From Hahella sp. KA22 (GTDB lineage: Bacteria; Pseudomonadota; Gammaproteobacteria; Pseudomonadales; Oleiphilaceae): a stretch of DNA of 64,000 bases. Under the pieces are notes generated by a model, which had not been told where the DNA came from, did not search any database, and saw only the letters and a program-made list of their open reading frames with translations. Position 1 is the first letter of the stretch. Every line of letters starts with the position of its first letter. This document shows positions 36,172 through 47,000 of this stretch, one piece after another. A program made the translations under genes and the position numbers. The DNA is taken from the NCBI RefSeq assembly GCF_004135205.1, contig NZ_CP035490.1:2993501-3057500 (forward strand), given 5' to 3'.

Positions 36172-37983
36172 ATGAGTGACGACAAGGGAAGCGTGGCCGG
36201 TAGAGCGCTGCGCAGGGTTTTTCACGCGGTTAATACTTCCTCGGAAAATTACAGAAACTCTCTGCAGGATTTTTTAAATAAGAACTGGGACGTCAATGAC
36301 GCCCAAGTGTCGGCTCTGATGGATATGCTCGGTTCCTACAGGGACATCGCCGAGCAACTGGCGCTGCATCCGGTGCGTCTCGCCGGCAAGGAATTTGAGC
36401 TGGCGAAAGGACATGTGTCCCTGTTGGGCGGCAGTCTGAAACGTCTTCTTGGCAAAAAGCCGGACCCGGTCGCCATGCCTGAAGACGGCGATCGCCGTTT
36501 TAGTGATCCAGAGTGGAACGATAACGTTCTCTTCGATTACCTCAAACAAGCCTATCTGTTGAACTCCAAGGCGGTGTTGGATCTGGTGGATACGCTGGAG
36601 GATTCCGGCAATCACACACACGATCAGTTCATGTTCTACACCCGTCAGCTGGTCAATGCGCTGGCGCCGACCAACTTCTTTCTCACCAATCCCGAAGTGC
36701 TGCGGAAAACACTATCCAGCGGCGGTGGTAATTTATTGGAGGGCATGAAGAACTTTTGGGAGGACTATAAGAAGAACCCCAATCTGCTCAATATCTCCAT
36801 GACGGACTTCTCCGCCTTTGAGGTGGGGCGCAACGTCGCCACCACGCCTGGCAAGGTGGTTTATCAGAATGATTTGATGCAGCTGATTCAGTACACCCCC
36901 ACCACAGAGCAGGTGTATAAGACGCCGCTGCTGATTATTCCGCCCTGGATCAACAAGTACTACATTCTGGATCTCAAAGAGAAAAACTCGCTGATCAAGT
37001 GGATTGTGGATCAGGGGCACACTGTATTCGTGGTGTCCTGGGTTAATCCGGGCCCGGCTCTGCGGGACAAGACGTTTGAGAGCTATATGGTGGAGGGCGC
37101 TCTGGCCGCCATGGATGCGGTGGAAAAAGCCACGGGCGAGAAGGAGATGAACGCCATTGGTTATTGTGTTGGCGGCACCTTGCTCGGTTGTACGTTGGCG
37201 TATCTGGCGGCGAAGAAGCAGACCAGGCGCATCAAGTCGGCGACTTATCTGACCACCTTGCTGGACTTCACTGACCCGGGCGGCATTGGCGTATTCATCA
37301 ACAAGCACGCGATCAGCGGCATTGAAAAGCAGCTGGACAAAGCCGGCTATTATGACGGTCGCGCCATGGCCTTCAGTTTCAACATGCTGCGGGAGAACGA
37401 TCTGTTCTGGTCTTTCTTCGTCAATAATTATCTGAAGGGGGAAAAACCGGCGGCATTTGACTTGCTCTACTGGAACTCCGACAGCACGAACTTGCCGGCG
37501 GCCATGCACAGCTACTATCTGCGCAATATGTACCTGGAGAACAAGTTGATGGAGCCGGGTGGAATTTCCCTGATGAATACTCCCATTGACCTGCGCAAGA
37601 TCAAAACGCCGGCCTTTTTCCTCTCCACCATTCAGGACCATATCGCCAAGTGGAAGTCCACCTACGGCGGCGCCCGCGCGCACTCTGGTCCCACGCAGTT
37701 CGTCTTGTCCGGTTCCGGGCATATCGCTGGCGTGGTGAATCCCCCGAGTGCGGAGAAATACGGCTTTTGGACCGGCGACCAGCTACCCGACGACCCGGAT
37801 GACTGGTTCGCCATGGCGGAGAAACACAAAGGCTCCTGGTGGCCCCATTGGAGCGAGTGGATACAGCCTTTCACCGGAGAAAAAGTAGCGGCCCGGGTTC
37901 CGGGAGACCGCGAACTGGGTGTGATCGAAGACGCCCCAGGCACTTACGTGAAGCAGCGCATCGCCGATGTAATCGGACATTAA
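36172..37983 (+). CDS. phaC: Class I poly(3-hydroxyalkanoate) synthase
   Basis: 603 residues. The lipase-box-like GYCVGGTLLG has Cys (about 332) as nucleophile in place of Ser, as in all PHA synthases; the Asp in STIQDHIAKW and the His in GSGHIAGVVNPP complete the triad. The N-terminal PhaC_N domain precedes it (PLLIIPPWINKYYILDL). It polymerises hydroxyacyl-CoA into storage granules. The ATG at 36172 gives 11 bases to AGGGGG; the ATG at 36163 is too close. The stop shares TTAA with that of the convergent LysR gene. Confidence 0.93.
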   Translation: MSDDKGSVAGRALRRVFHAVNTSSENYRNSLQDFLNKNWDVNDAQVSALMDMLGSYRDIAEQLALHPVRLAGKEFELAKGHVSLLGGSLKRLLGKKPDPVAMPEDGDRRFSDPEWNDNVLFDYLKQAYLLNSKAVLDLVDTLEDSGNHTHDQFMFYTRQLVNALAPTNFFLTNPEVLRKTLSSGGGNLLEGMKNFWEDYKKNPNLLNISMTDFSAFEVGRNVATTPGKVVYQNDLMQLIQYTPTTEQVYKTPLLIIPPWINKYYILDLKEKNSLIKWIVDQGHTVFVVSWVNPGPALRDKTFESYMVEGALAAMDAVEKATGEKEMNAIGYCVGGTLLGCTLAYLAAKKQTRRIKSATYLTTLLDFTDPGGIGVFINKHAISGIEKQLDKAGYYDGRAMAFSFNMLRENDLFWSFFVNNYLKGEKPAAFDLLYWNSDSTNLPAAMHSYYLRNMYLENKLMEPGGISLMNTPIDLRKIKTPAFFLSTIQDHIAKWKSTYGGARAHSGPTQFVLSGSGHIAGVVNPPSAEKYGFWTGDQLPDDPDDWFAMAEKHKGSWWPHWSEWIQPFTGEKVAARVPGDRELGVIEDAPGTYVKQRIADVIGH

Positions 37984-38861
37984 GGCGCTGCTGACGGCGC
38001 TTCTCCCCGGAGCTGCAGGAGAAAAGCTTCCGCGACCCTGCTCAGGGTGCGGCGGGAGTCGTAAATGACGCCGAGCTTGCGATAGAGATTCGTCTCCAGC
38101 GCCAGCTCGGCGACGCTGTCGTCGAGCATGGAGTCCGGCAGTACGCCCCAGCCCAGTCCCACTGACACCATCATCTTGATTGTCTCCAGATAATTGGTGG
38201 GCATGGAAGTCGCCAGCGGTAAAGACTGTCCCGCGAAAAGCGACGAAATTAACTGAAACGTCACGGTATGCGGCGCTGGCAGTAACGCGCGATACTCCGT
38301 CAGATCAGACAGTTGTAAGTCGGTGTGGTGAGTGAGAGGGTGATCCGGCTCCGCCACGAAAACCAAACGATCCAGCCAAAGCTCATGGGCGGTGAAGGGC
38401 GCTTTTACCTGCTCAGGAAGCGTGACCAGCGCCAATTGCACCGATCCCGCCAGCAAAGCCTGCTCCGCATCCTCTGACGCCAAAAATTGCAGATCGAATT
38501 CCGCTTCTGGATGAGCGCGGGAAAAGCGCCTGATTTCCTTTGGCAATCTGTGCAGGCCGATGTGATGGCTGGTGGCCAGATGCAAAACGCCAGTGACGCT
38601 GCTGTGAAGATTGAGGATTTCCGCCTGCGTGTTGTCGACTTCGCGCAGTATCGTCGCGGCGCGCTGGCGTAACAACTTGCCGGCGTCGGTCAATACCGCC
38701 TTGCGTGGCAGACGCTCAATCAATGGCGTGGCGAAATGCTGCTCCAGATTAGCCAGACGCTTTGATACCGCAGGCTGAGTGACATGCAGCAATTCCGCGG
38801 CTTGAGAGAATGAGCCCGTATCTGCGATAGCCATGAAGGTCTTCAGATCGAGTAAATCCAT
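37980..38861 (-). CDS. LysR family transcriptional regulator
   Basis: 293 residues. The N-terminal winged helix reads MDLLDLKTFMAIADTGSFSQ and AAELLHVTQPAVSKRLANLE; the rest is a periplasmic-binding-like effector domain. It is divergent from leuC with about 200 bp between, the usual arrangement for an autoregulated LysR controlling its neighbour, so regulation of leuCDB is likely but unproven. The effector is unknown. Confidence 0.88.
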   Translation of the reverse strand: MDLLDLKTFMAIADTGSFSQAAELLHVTQPAVSKRLANLEQHFATPLIERLPRKAVLTDAGKLLRQRAATILREVDNTQAEILNLHSSVTGVLHLATSHHIGLHRLPKEIRRFSRAHPEAEFDLQFLASEDAEQALLAGSVQLALVTLPEQVKAPFTAHELWLDRLVFVAEPDHPLTHHTDLQLSDLTEYRALLPAPHTVTFQLISSLFAGQSLPLATSMPTNYLETIKMMVSVGLGWGVLPDSMLDDSVAELALETNLYRKLGVIYDSRRTLSRVAEAFLLQLRGEAPSAAP

Positions 38862-38876
38862 GCTATTCCGTTTGGT

Positions 38877-38903
38877 TATGGAAAATATGAAAAATATGAA
38901 TTG
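38877..38903. promoter_or_regulatory. Triple 9-bp tandem repeat in the LysR/leuC intergenic region
   Basis: Three consecutive 9-mers, TATGGAAAA (38877), TATGAAAAA (38886) and TATGAATTG (38895), stand 16 bp from the LysR start. LysR proteins bind AT-rich spaced half-sites, so this may be the operator for autoregulation and leuC control. Confidence 0.4.
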
Positions 38904-39062
38904 GATTTATTCTAACCTGAATACTAGCATTGCCGATACATGTCGCCCCATCACGTCGTTATTAATGGATAAGGGTGGAAGTGGCGACCCGGACGCGGAT
39001 CAAGACGCAACAGAGTCCGGATAACAAATTCAAGAAGCGATGAATACTCTGAGGTAACTATC

Positions 39063-40478
39063 ATGGCGGGCAAAACCCTCTACGACAAATTATGGGATTC
39101 CCATGTAGTGAAGCAGCGCGACGACGGCAGCGCGCTTATCTATATCGATCGTCAATTACTGCACGAAGTTACCTCGCCCCAGGCGTTTGAAGGACTGCGT
39201 CTGGCGGGCAGAAAGCCCTGGCGTGTGGACGCCAATCTGGCGACGCCGGATCACAACGTGCCCACCACGGAACGCAGCGCTGGCGTGCAGGGTATCGAAG
39301 ACCCCATTTCACGCATTCAGGTGCAGACGCTGGACGAAAACTGCGAAGAGTTCGGCATTGTTGAATTCAAAATGCTGGATAAGCGTCAGGGCATCGTGCA
39401 TGTGATAGGGCCGGAGCAGGGCGCGACCCTGCCAGGCATGACAATCGTCTGCGGCGACTCTCACACCTCGACCCACGGCGCTTTCGCCGCCCTGGCCCAT
39501 GGCATCGGCACCTCGGAAGTGGAGCATGTGCTGGCCACCCAGTGCCTGGTGCAAAAGAAAATGAAAAACCTGCTGATCAAGGTGAATGGTCAGTTGTCTC
39601 GCGGCGTCACCGCAAAAGACGTAATTTTGGCGATCATTGGTGAGATCGGCACGGCCGGCGGCACTGGCTACGCCATGGAGTTTGCGGGCGAGGCGATAGA
39701 AAGCCTGTCGATGGAAGGACGCATGACCATCTGCAACATGGCCATTGAAGCCGGCGCTCGCGCTGGACTGGTGGCGGTGGATGACAAGACCATCGAATAT
39801 GTGAAGGGTCGCCCCTACAGCCCCAAAGGCGATTTGTGGGACAAAGCCGTTGCAGCATGGCGCGACTTGAAAAGCGACTCCGACGCCGTATTCGATAAAG
39901 TCGTTGAGTTGAACGGCGCCGACATTGAGCCGCAAGTGACCTGGGGCACCTCTCCCGAAATGGTAGCTGGCGTCAACAGCAGCGTTCCTGATCCGGAAAA
40001 GGCGGAAGACGCCACCGCCAAAGAGGGCATCAGTCGCGCATTAAAATATATGGGCTTGCAAGCTGGCGCTGCGATTACCGAAATCAAACTGGATCGCGTC
40101 TTCATCGGCTCCTGCACCAACTCGCGAATTGAAGACCTGCGCGAAGCCGCTGCAGTCGTCAAAGGCCGCAAGGTCGCCGCCAATGTTAAACAGGCGTTGG
40201 TGGTGCCAGGCTCTGGACTGGTGAAGGAACAGGCGGAGCAGGAAGGCCTGGATAAGATCTTTATCGAAGCAGGCCTCGAATGGCGCGAACCCGGATGCTC
40301 CATGTGTCTGGCCATGAATGCGGATAAGTTGGGGCAGGGCGAGCACTGCGCGTCCACCTCCAACCGTAATTTCGAAGGCCGTCAGGGCTTCGGCGGTCGA
40401 ACCCATCTGGTCAGTCCCGCTATGGCCGCTGCAGCGGCGGTGTTCGGTCACTTTGTTGATGTCAGAGAGTTGATTTAA
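39063..40478 (+). CDS. leuC: 3-isopropylmalate dehydratase large subunit
   Basis: 471 residues. The three cysteines that hold the [4Fe-4S] cluster are seen at about 351 (GSCTNSR), 412 and 415 (PGCSMC); [20 protein letters not shown] is the aconitase-family motif. With LeuD it isomerises 2- to 3-isopropylmalate in leucine synthesis. CTGAGG precedes the ATG. leuD follows after 11 bp. Confidence 0.97.
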   Translation: MAGKTLYDKLWDSHVVKQRDDGSALIYIDRQLLHEVTSPQAFEGLRLAGRKPWRVDANLATPDHNVPTTERSAGVQGIEDPISRIQVQTLDENCEEFGIVEFKMLDKRQGIVHVIGPEQGATLPGMTIVCGDSHTSTHGAFAALAHGIGTSEVEHVLATQCLVQKKMKNLLIKVNGQLSRGVTAKDVILAIIGEIGTAGGTGYAMEFAGEAIESLSMEGRMTICNMAIEAGARAGLVAVDDKTIEYVKGRPYSPKGDLWDKAVAAWRDLKSDSDAVFDKVVELNGADIEPQVTWGTSPEMVAGVNSSVPDPEKAEDATAKEGISRALKYMGLQAGAAITEIKLDRVFIGSCTNSRIEDLREAAAVVKGRKVAANVKQALVVPGSGLVKEQAEQEGLDKIFIEAGLEWREPGCSMCLAMNADKLGQGEHCASTSNRNFEGRQGFGGRTHLVSPAMAAAAAVFGHFVDVRELI

Positions 40479-40489
40479 GGAGCGGTCCC

Positions 40490-41140
40490 ATGAAGAAATT
40501 TACTCAGGTTACTGGCGTGGTAGCGCCTATTGATCGCGCCAACGTCGACACCGATATGATCATTCCGAAACAGTTTTTGAAGTCCATTAAACGTTCCGGC
40601 TTCGGTCCGAATCTGTTTGATGAGTTGCGTTATCTGGATGAAGGGCAGCCTGACGCAGATTGCAGCAAGCGTCCCCTCAACCCGGACTTTGTGCTGAATC
40701 AACCCCGTTACCAAGGGGCGAGCATCATGCTGGCCCGACGTAACTTCGGCTGCGGATCCAGTCGCGAGCATGCGCCCTGGGCGCTGGACGACTATGGTTT
40801 TCGCGCGGTGATTGCGCCCAGCTTTGCGGATATCTTCTTCAACAACTGTTTTAAAAATGGCTTGTTGCCTATTGTTTTAGATGAAAAAGAAGTGGATAAG
40901 CTGTTTGAGGAAACTCTCGCTCAGGAAGGCTATCAGCTGACCGTGGATTTGGAGCGTAAGAAAGTCATCAAGCCAGACGGGACTGAACTGTCATTCGAGG
41001 TGGATGAATTCAGGCAGCACTGTTTATTGAAAGGGCTGGACGAAATCGGCGTCACTCTGGAAGACAGAGAAGCGATTGCTGCATATGAGGCGCGCCGCAA
41101 GGCCGAGGCGCCTTGGATGTTTTTAGGCGTGCAATCCTAG
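40490..41140 (+). CDS. leuD: 3-isopropylmalate dehydratase small subunit
   Basis: 216 residues. [18 protein letters not shown] and [14 protein letters not shown] are the family motifs of the swivelling small subunit. GGAG sits ahead of the ATG. It forms the heterodimer with LeuC and is followed by leuB in the same operon. Confidence 0.97.
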   Translation: MKKFTQVTGVVAPIDRANVDTDMIIPKQFLKSIKRSGFGPNLFDELRYLDEGQPDADCSKRPLNPDFVLNQPRYQGASIMLARRNFGCGSSREHAPWALDDYGFRAVIAPSFADIFFNNCFKNGLLPIVLDEKEVDKLFEETLAQEGYQLTVDLERKKVIKPDGTELSFEVDEFRQHCLLKGLDEIGVTLEDREAIAAYEARRKAEAPWMFLGVQS

Positions 41141-41196
41141 TCAACGTCCGGTCCCTACTTGCGGAAAGACATCAAAACAAACTCCAGAGATTGAAC

Positions 41197-42279
41197 ATGG
41201 CGAAACAAGTACTGATTTTACCTGGCGACGGTATTGGGCCAGAGATTGTGGCGCAGGCGCGCAATGTATTGGATGTAGTGAACAACAAGTTTTCCCTGGG
41301 CCTGACCTTTACTGAAGGTCTGGTGGGCGGCGCGGCCATTGACGCCACTGGCGTTCCCTTGCCTGAAGAGACGCTGGCCGCTGCGAAGGCGGCGGATGCG
41401 ATACTGCTTGGTGCGGTGGGCGGCCCCAAATGGGACAAGCTCGTTATGGCGATCCGTCCCGAGAAGGGGCTGCTCGGTCTGCGCAGCGGACTGGAGCTGT
41501 TCGCGAATTTGCGTCCCGCTATTTTGTATCCACAGTTGGCGGAAGCGTCCTCGTTGCGTCCGGAAGTAGTCGCTGGTCTGGATATTCTGATCGTACGCGA
41601 GCTGACTGGCGGTATCTATTTTGGTAAGCCACGCGGCGTCCGCACGCTGGAAAACGGCGAACGCGAAGGCTACAACACTTACGTTTATAGCGAGAGCGAA
41701 ATTCGTCGCATCGGTCGCGTGGCGTTTGAAGCGGCGCAGAAGCGCAATAAGCGTCTGTGTTCCGTAGACAAGGCTAACGTACTGGAAGTCACTGTGCTTT
41801 GGCGCGAAGTGATGGACGAGCTGGCGAAGGAGTATCCAGATGTGGAGTTGAGCCACATGTACGTGGACAACGCGGCGATGCAGCTGGTGCGCGCGCCGAA
41901 GCAGTTTGACGTGATCGTCACCGGCAACATGTTTGGAGACATCCTGTCTGACGAAGCCGCCATGCTGACCGGCTCTATCGGCATGCTGCCATCCGCGTCG
42001 CTCAATGCGGCGGGCAAAGGCATGTATGAGCCTTGTCACGGCTCGGCGCCGGATATCGCCGGACAGAATATGGCCAACCCCCTGGCGACTATTCTTTCAG
42101 CAGCTATGATGCTACGCTATTCTCTCGCTGCGGAAGACGCGGCGGCGGCGATTGAGCAAGCGGTCAGCGACGTGCTGGACCAGGGGTTAAGAACCCGCGA
42201 CATCGCCGGCTCCAGCGGAGAGTCCGTTTCAACTCAGGCAATGGGCGAAGCCGTGGCGAGGGTCCTGGCGGATCGCTGA
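41197..42279 (+). CDS. leuB: 3-isopropylmalate dehydrogenase
   Basis: 360 residues. [20 protein letters not shown] is the N-terminal signature; [11 protein letters not shown], and the metal-binding [20 protein letters not shown] follow. It oxidises 3-isopropylmalate with NAD. The frame extends upstream to 41113 but only the ATG at 41197 fits the family start. Confidence 0.97.
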   Translation: MAKQVLILPGDGIGPEIVAQARNVLDVVNNKFSLGLTFTEGLVGGAAIDATGVPLPEETLAAAKAADAILLGAVGGPKWDKLVMAIRPEKGLLGLRSGLELFANLRPAILYPQLAEASSLRPEVVAGLDILIVRELTGGIYFGKPRGVRTLENGEREGYNTYVYSESEIRRIGRVAFEAAQKRNKRLCSVDKANVLEVTVLWREVMDELAKEYPDVELSHMYVDNAAMQLVRAPKQFDVIVTGNMFGDILSDEAAMLTGSIGMLPSASLNAAGKGMYEPCHGSAPDIAGQNMANPLATILSAAMMLRYSLAAEDAAAAIEQAVSDVLDQGLRTRDIAGSSGESVSTQAMGEAVARVLADR

Positions 42280-42311
42280 CCCGCCGTTTCCCAACGTAAT
42301 CAAATTCTGCG

Positions 42312-42341
42312 AACAGTCGCCTTGTGCGGCGGCTGTTTCAG
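42312..42341 (+). terminator. Terminator-like hairpin after leuB
   Basis: Arms AACAGTCGCC (42312-42321) and GGCGGCTGTT (42328-42337) pair over 10 bp with one G-T wobble; loop TTGTGC; short T3 tail. It separates leuCDB from asd. Confidence 0.5.
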
Positions 42342-42384
42342 TCAGTCAGCTTAATTCACAGAACACATAGAGGTCTTGAAGCAA

Positions 42385-43500
42385 ATGAAGAAAGTGGGTC
42401 TGGTAGGATGGCGGGGCATGGTAGGCTCCGTTTTGATGCAGCGCATGCAAGAAGAGAACGATTTCGCGCACATCGATCCGATATTCTTCACCACATCCCA
42501 GGTTGGTCAGGCGGCGCCTGACTTTGGCAAACCAGCCCCAGCGTTGAAAGACGCCACCTCCATTCAAGACCTGAGTGAAATGGATATTATTATTTCCTGC
42601 CAGGGCGGGGATTACACCAATGACGTGTATCCACAATTGCGCGCCGCTGGCTGGAATGGCTACTGGATCGACGCCGCTTCCGCGCTGCGTATGAAAGACG
42701 ATGCGGTCATCGTATTGGATCCGGTTAACCGTAAAGTTATTGACCGCGCCATCGATCAGGGACGCAAAGATTTCATCGGCGGTAATTGCACCGTCAGCTT
42801 GATGTTGCTGGCCCTGGGCGGTTTGTTCGAGCGGGATCTGGTTGAGTGGGTCAGCCCCATGACCTATCAGGCGGCTTCTGGCGCAGGCGCGCAGAACATG
42901 CGCGAACTGATCAAGCAGATGGGCTCCGTTTACGACAGCGTTTCTGCTGAATTGGCGGACCCCGCCAGCTCAATTCTGGAAATCGATCGTCTGGTGGCGG
43001 AAAGAATGCGCGGCGGCGAATTCCCTGTGGATCAGTTTGGCGTGCCGTTGGCCGGCAGTCTGATTCCCTGGATCGACAAGCCCATGCCTTCCGGCCAGAG
43101 CAAGGAAGAGTGGAAGGCGCAGGCGGAGGCCAACAAAATTCTGGGAAGAGAGGACTCTCCGATTCCTATCGATGGACTCTGCGTACGTATCGGCGCCATG
43201 CGCTGCCATAGCCAGGCGATGACGATCAAACTGCGTAAGGATGTCCCTCTGCCGGAAATCGAGCAGATGCTGGCCACGTCCAACGACTGGGCGAAAGTGA
43301 TTCCCAACGATCGCGACATTTCCATGCGTGAGCTGACGCCGGCGCGAGTGAACGGTGGACTGGATATTCCGGTTGGCCGTTTGCGCAAGCTGAGCATGGG
43401 GCCAGAGTATCTGGGCGCATTCACTGTCGGCGACCAGTTGTTATGGGGCGCCGCCGAGCCCTTACGTCGTACGCTGGCGATTTTGCTGGGCAATATCTGA
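42385..43500 (+). CDS. asd: Aspartate-semialdehyde dehydrogenase
   Basis: 371 residues. [18 protein letters not shown] is the NADP site and Cys135 in [10 protein letters not shown] the catalytic nucleophile, at the same number as in E. coli. It reduces aspartyl phosphate on the way to Lys, Thr, Met and diaminopimelate. The ATG at 42385 is preferred over TTG 42376, with AGAGGT about 10 bases upstream. Length and motifs indicate the gammaproteobacterial class. Confidence 0.96.
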   Translation: MKKVGLVGWRGMVGSVLMQRMQEENDFAHIDPIFFTTSQVGQAAPDFGKPAPALKDATSIQDLSEMDIIISCQGGDYTNDVYPQLRAAGWNGYWIDAASALRMKDDAVIVLDPVNRKVIDRAIDQGRKDFIGGNCTVSLMLLALGGLFERDLVEWVSPMTYQAASGAGAQNMRELIKQMGSVYDSVSAELADPASSILEIDRLVAERMRGGEFPVDQFGVPLAGSLIPWIDKPMPSGQSKEEWKAQAEANKILGREDSPIPIDGLCVRIGAMRCHSQAMTIKLRKDVPLPEIEQMLATSNDWAKVIPNDRDISMRELTPARVNGGLDIPVGRLRKLSMGPEYLGAFTVGDQLLWGAAEPLRRTLAILLGNI

Positions 43501-44043
43501 TCTCAGTGTTTTGCGACGGCGCCGGTTTTTTGACGCAATCGGCGCCGTTAAATCTGGAAAAATTTGCATTCGTCGTTACAATACCGTTCAAGTGAAAGGC
43601 TTATTCCGATTCGCTTGAGCGGTAATCCCGCCTGACTCGGACGGAGTTATCAGTTTCCGAATAACTACCTCCGCCTTTGTTGCTCATTTCCATCTCTGGA
43701 CTAAATTTAAGTGTGTAGTGGCCGATACGGCTTTTTAGCGCAAGCGTTTGTGATTCATTATCCGTTTCCGGAGTTGGGGAAGTGATTGATCTGCCTGCAA
43801 ATTGATCAACCAGGCGGGCTTGTATCAAAAATCATCCGTTTGGCCGTTTTGAATAGGCCTAATTTCTTGTAAAAATGCAGGACCTAATTAATACTTAGTA
43901 GCAATATTGAAAGTTTATTCTAAACATTCTCATTCAACTGAGATTTTTAACGACATTTGACGCCGTCAGATAACCTCGGGCGGCGCCGGAAGCATCGGCG
44001 CGCCACCTGATGAGGTGAAGAATTAATAGAAAGGAAAGACGCT
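43501..44043. other. Intergenic region between asd and fimV
   Basis: 543 bp. At 43516-43548 a 9-bp perfect inverted repeat ACGGCGCCG / CGGCGCCGT encloses 15 bases containing a T6 run, a possible terminator for asd. A minus-strand frame at 43601-43828 has no recognisable product. The AT-rich part 43850-43960 probably holds the fimV promoter. A small CACCT-GATG-AGGTG hairpin lies at 44004-44017. Confidence 0.5.
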
Positions 44044-47000
44044 ATGGTTCGCAAACTCGCGATTGCAGTATTAACAATGTCCGCGCTTTCATCGGGGGTG
44101 GCTAAGGCGCTAGGGTTAGGCGAAGCAAAAGTTTATTCATCGCTCAATCAACCGCTGAATGCGGAAATCGAGCTGGTCAGCGTTCGTGATCTCACCGAGA
44201 GCGAAATTTTGACGAATCTGGCCTCCCGGGAAGCGTTCCAGCGCGCCAACCTGGACCGGGTGTATTTCCTTTCGGATTTGCGCTTCAAAGTTTTATTTAA
44301 AGACGGCAAGGCCTTTGTTCGAGTGACCAGCTCCAAGCCGGTGCGCGAACCTTATCTGAATTTCCTGATGGAAGTGACCTGGCCCAGTGGAAGACTGTTG
44401 CGAGAGTATGCGCTGCTGATCGATCCGCCTACGTTTAGCAGCGAGAGCGTGAAGCCCGCGCAGGTTGCGCCGGCCAGAACCACCACCGCCAGTGCGCCTG
44501 CTACGACAACGCGTCCTTCCACTTCAACGACCACAACCAGAACAACCGCTCCTTCCTCTTCGTCCACCTACGATGCGCCTTCTACTTCTGGCTCTTATGG
44601 ACCGACAGGCGGTGATGACACCTTGTGGGAGATTGCGCTGAAAACCCGTCCGGACAGCAGCGTGTCTCCCCAGCAGATGATGCTGGCGATTCAGGATTTG
44701 AACCCGGATGCGTTCTTCGACGGCAACATCAATAAGCTGAAATCTGGTCAGGTATTGCGTATTCCCGACAAAGAGCAGGCTCAGCAGCGCAGCAACCGTG
44801 ACGCCGTGCGTCAGGTCAGTTTGCAAAACCGCGAGTTTGCGGAAGGGCGCGCGCCATCTACCCGTCAAGTGGATGCGTCAGGAACCGGTCGCAGTCAGAC
44901 TGGCTCCGCAGCGTCGCAAACCGACGAAGACAAGTTGAGAATTATCGTCTCCAAAACCGGCGAGAATGCTTCCACGACGCCAGAAAAGGCGGGTGATTCC
45001 AAAGGCTCTCGCGGCGGGACTTCGAAGACTGCGGAAGAGCTGAGTCTGGCGCAGGAGAAACTGGATCAGGTCTCTCGCGAGAACGAAGACTTGAAGAGCC
45101 GGATGGAAGACCTGCAGAGTCAGTTGGAGACAATGCAGCGTCTGGTGTCGCTGAAAGATGACCAACTGGCGGCCATGCAATCGAAAGCAGGCGAAGCCGG
45201 TGGCGATACCACTGCCCCGACGCTTCCCGAAGAGCCTGTTATGCCTGGCGATGAAGGCATGACCCCAGGTGAAGAGCCCATGACGCCAAGCGAGCCCTCT
45301 ATGGGCTTGGGCGATGAGCCTTCCACAATGGGTGAGGGGACGCCAATGTCTCCCGGCATGGAGACGCCAGAAGATCAAACTGGCATGAATACGCCTGAGA
45401 CGCCGGAGCCTGTTGCACCCGTCACGCCGACAGAACCTGAGCAGCCTCCTGTCGCCGTAGACAAAAAGCCGCCAACGCCTGCGGTTACCGAACCGACTCC
45501 ACAGCCTGAGCCGGAAAGCTGGATCGACATCATCAAGAACAACGTGATTTACCAGGCCGCTATCGGCGGCGGCGCGGTCTTGTTGCTACTGATTCTTTGG
45601 TTGCTGGCCCGTCGCGGCGGTAAAAAAGAAGCGGAAGCGGATGACGACGCTCTGGATATCGCAGACCACGATAATCTGGCGCTGGACTTGGATATTGACG
45701 CGGAAGAAGGCGAAGGCGAAACCAAAGTTGGCGGCGATGATCCCATTGCGGAAGCTGACGTGTATATCGCGTATCAGCGTTTCGATCAGGCCGTGCAAGT
45801 GCTTGACTCTGCACTGGAAGAAAACCCCAACAATCAGGAATATCGTCTGAAATTGTTGGAAGTGCTGGGTGAAGCCAAAGAAGGCGCGCGCTTCAATGAG
45901 ACTTATAATCATCTGCGCGAAGCTGGCAACACTGGCGTCGTGAACCGCGCGGATGAAATCAAATCTCGTTTCTCCGACCTGGATGACGAGCCAGGTTTGT
46001 CCTTGGACGATCTGGAAAGTCAGTTGCTGGGCGGCGATGATTTCGCCTCTTCAACAGCGGATGAAGACGAATTGGATTTGGATCTGGACGCCAACCTGGA
46101 TGCGACGGTTCCCAACCAGCCTACCGCACTGAGCGAACCTGAAGAGCTGGAGCCAGTTGAGGAATCCGAAGATAACCTGGATATCGACTTTGACCTGAGC
46201 GAAATCGATTTGGGCGAAACCGATAAAGAAGAAGTAGAGGAAGCGAAATCCTCTTCCGGTTATGACAAGGGCATAGATTACGTTTCCAGCAAAGCGCCTG
46301 TTGAAGAGGAATCCCTGGAGGACTCTTTCGAGGTGGCGGATGACTCTCTGGCATCCCTTGAGGAAGACGGTTTTGAACTGGCGGACGCTGAAGAACTGGA
46401 GTCAGACTTTGAGCTGGATACCGTTGGCTTGGATGATGATCTGGAAACGCTGGATCTGGAGAGCGATCTCAGCGACGAGCTGCTGGATATGGATGCGCCC
46501 GCTGAAAGCGACGAGCTGGACGAAACCCTTGATCTGGATATGAATCTGGAAGAGGAAGAGCCCTCTCTGGATCTGGATGACAGCGATCTGGACTTGTCTC
46601 TCGACGAACAGCCTGCAGAAAGTAAAGACTTCACCGGCGCAGAGCTATCCAGTGATGTGGCGGAAGAATTCGTGCAACAGGTTGATGATCTGGAAGACGA
46701 ACTGCCGGACTTGAGCGCTTCCTTCGACGAAGAGCCGAAAGCGGACGTCGCTGCGGAATTGGATACGGATCTCGACTTTAATCTGGATGATGACTTTGGC
46801 GACAAAACCATCGTGCAACCGCAAGAGCCTGCGCCAAGCGTAGCGGCGGAATCGAAACCCGCTGCCAAAGAAGGCATGCAGGACGAGTTTGTGGAAGAGC
46901 TGGAAGAGGACTTCAACTTCCTGTCCGACACTGACGAAGCTGCAACTAAACTGGATCTGGCCAGAGCCTACATCGACATGGGCGACCGTGAAGGGGCTCG

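Noticed and set aside
36733-37722. Minus-strand 329-codon frame
   Set aside because: Shadow of phaC; composition-driven open frame in GC-rich coding DNA.
38833-39024. Plus-strand 63-codon frame between the LysR gene and leuC
   Set aside because: Overlaps the LysR start and the putative operator; no Shine-Dalgarno sequence.
43601-43828. Minus-strand 75-codon frame in the asd-fimV gap
   Set aside because: No ribosome-binding site, no recognisable motif, ends against nothing; treated as chance.
46278-46931. Minus-strand 217-codon frame, extremely serine-rich
   Set aside because: It is the antisense reading of the Asp/Glu-rich fimV region (GAx/CTx codons read as Ser/Arg on the other strand); no start signal or homology-like pattern.
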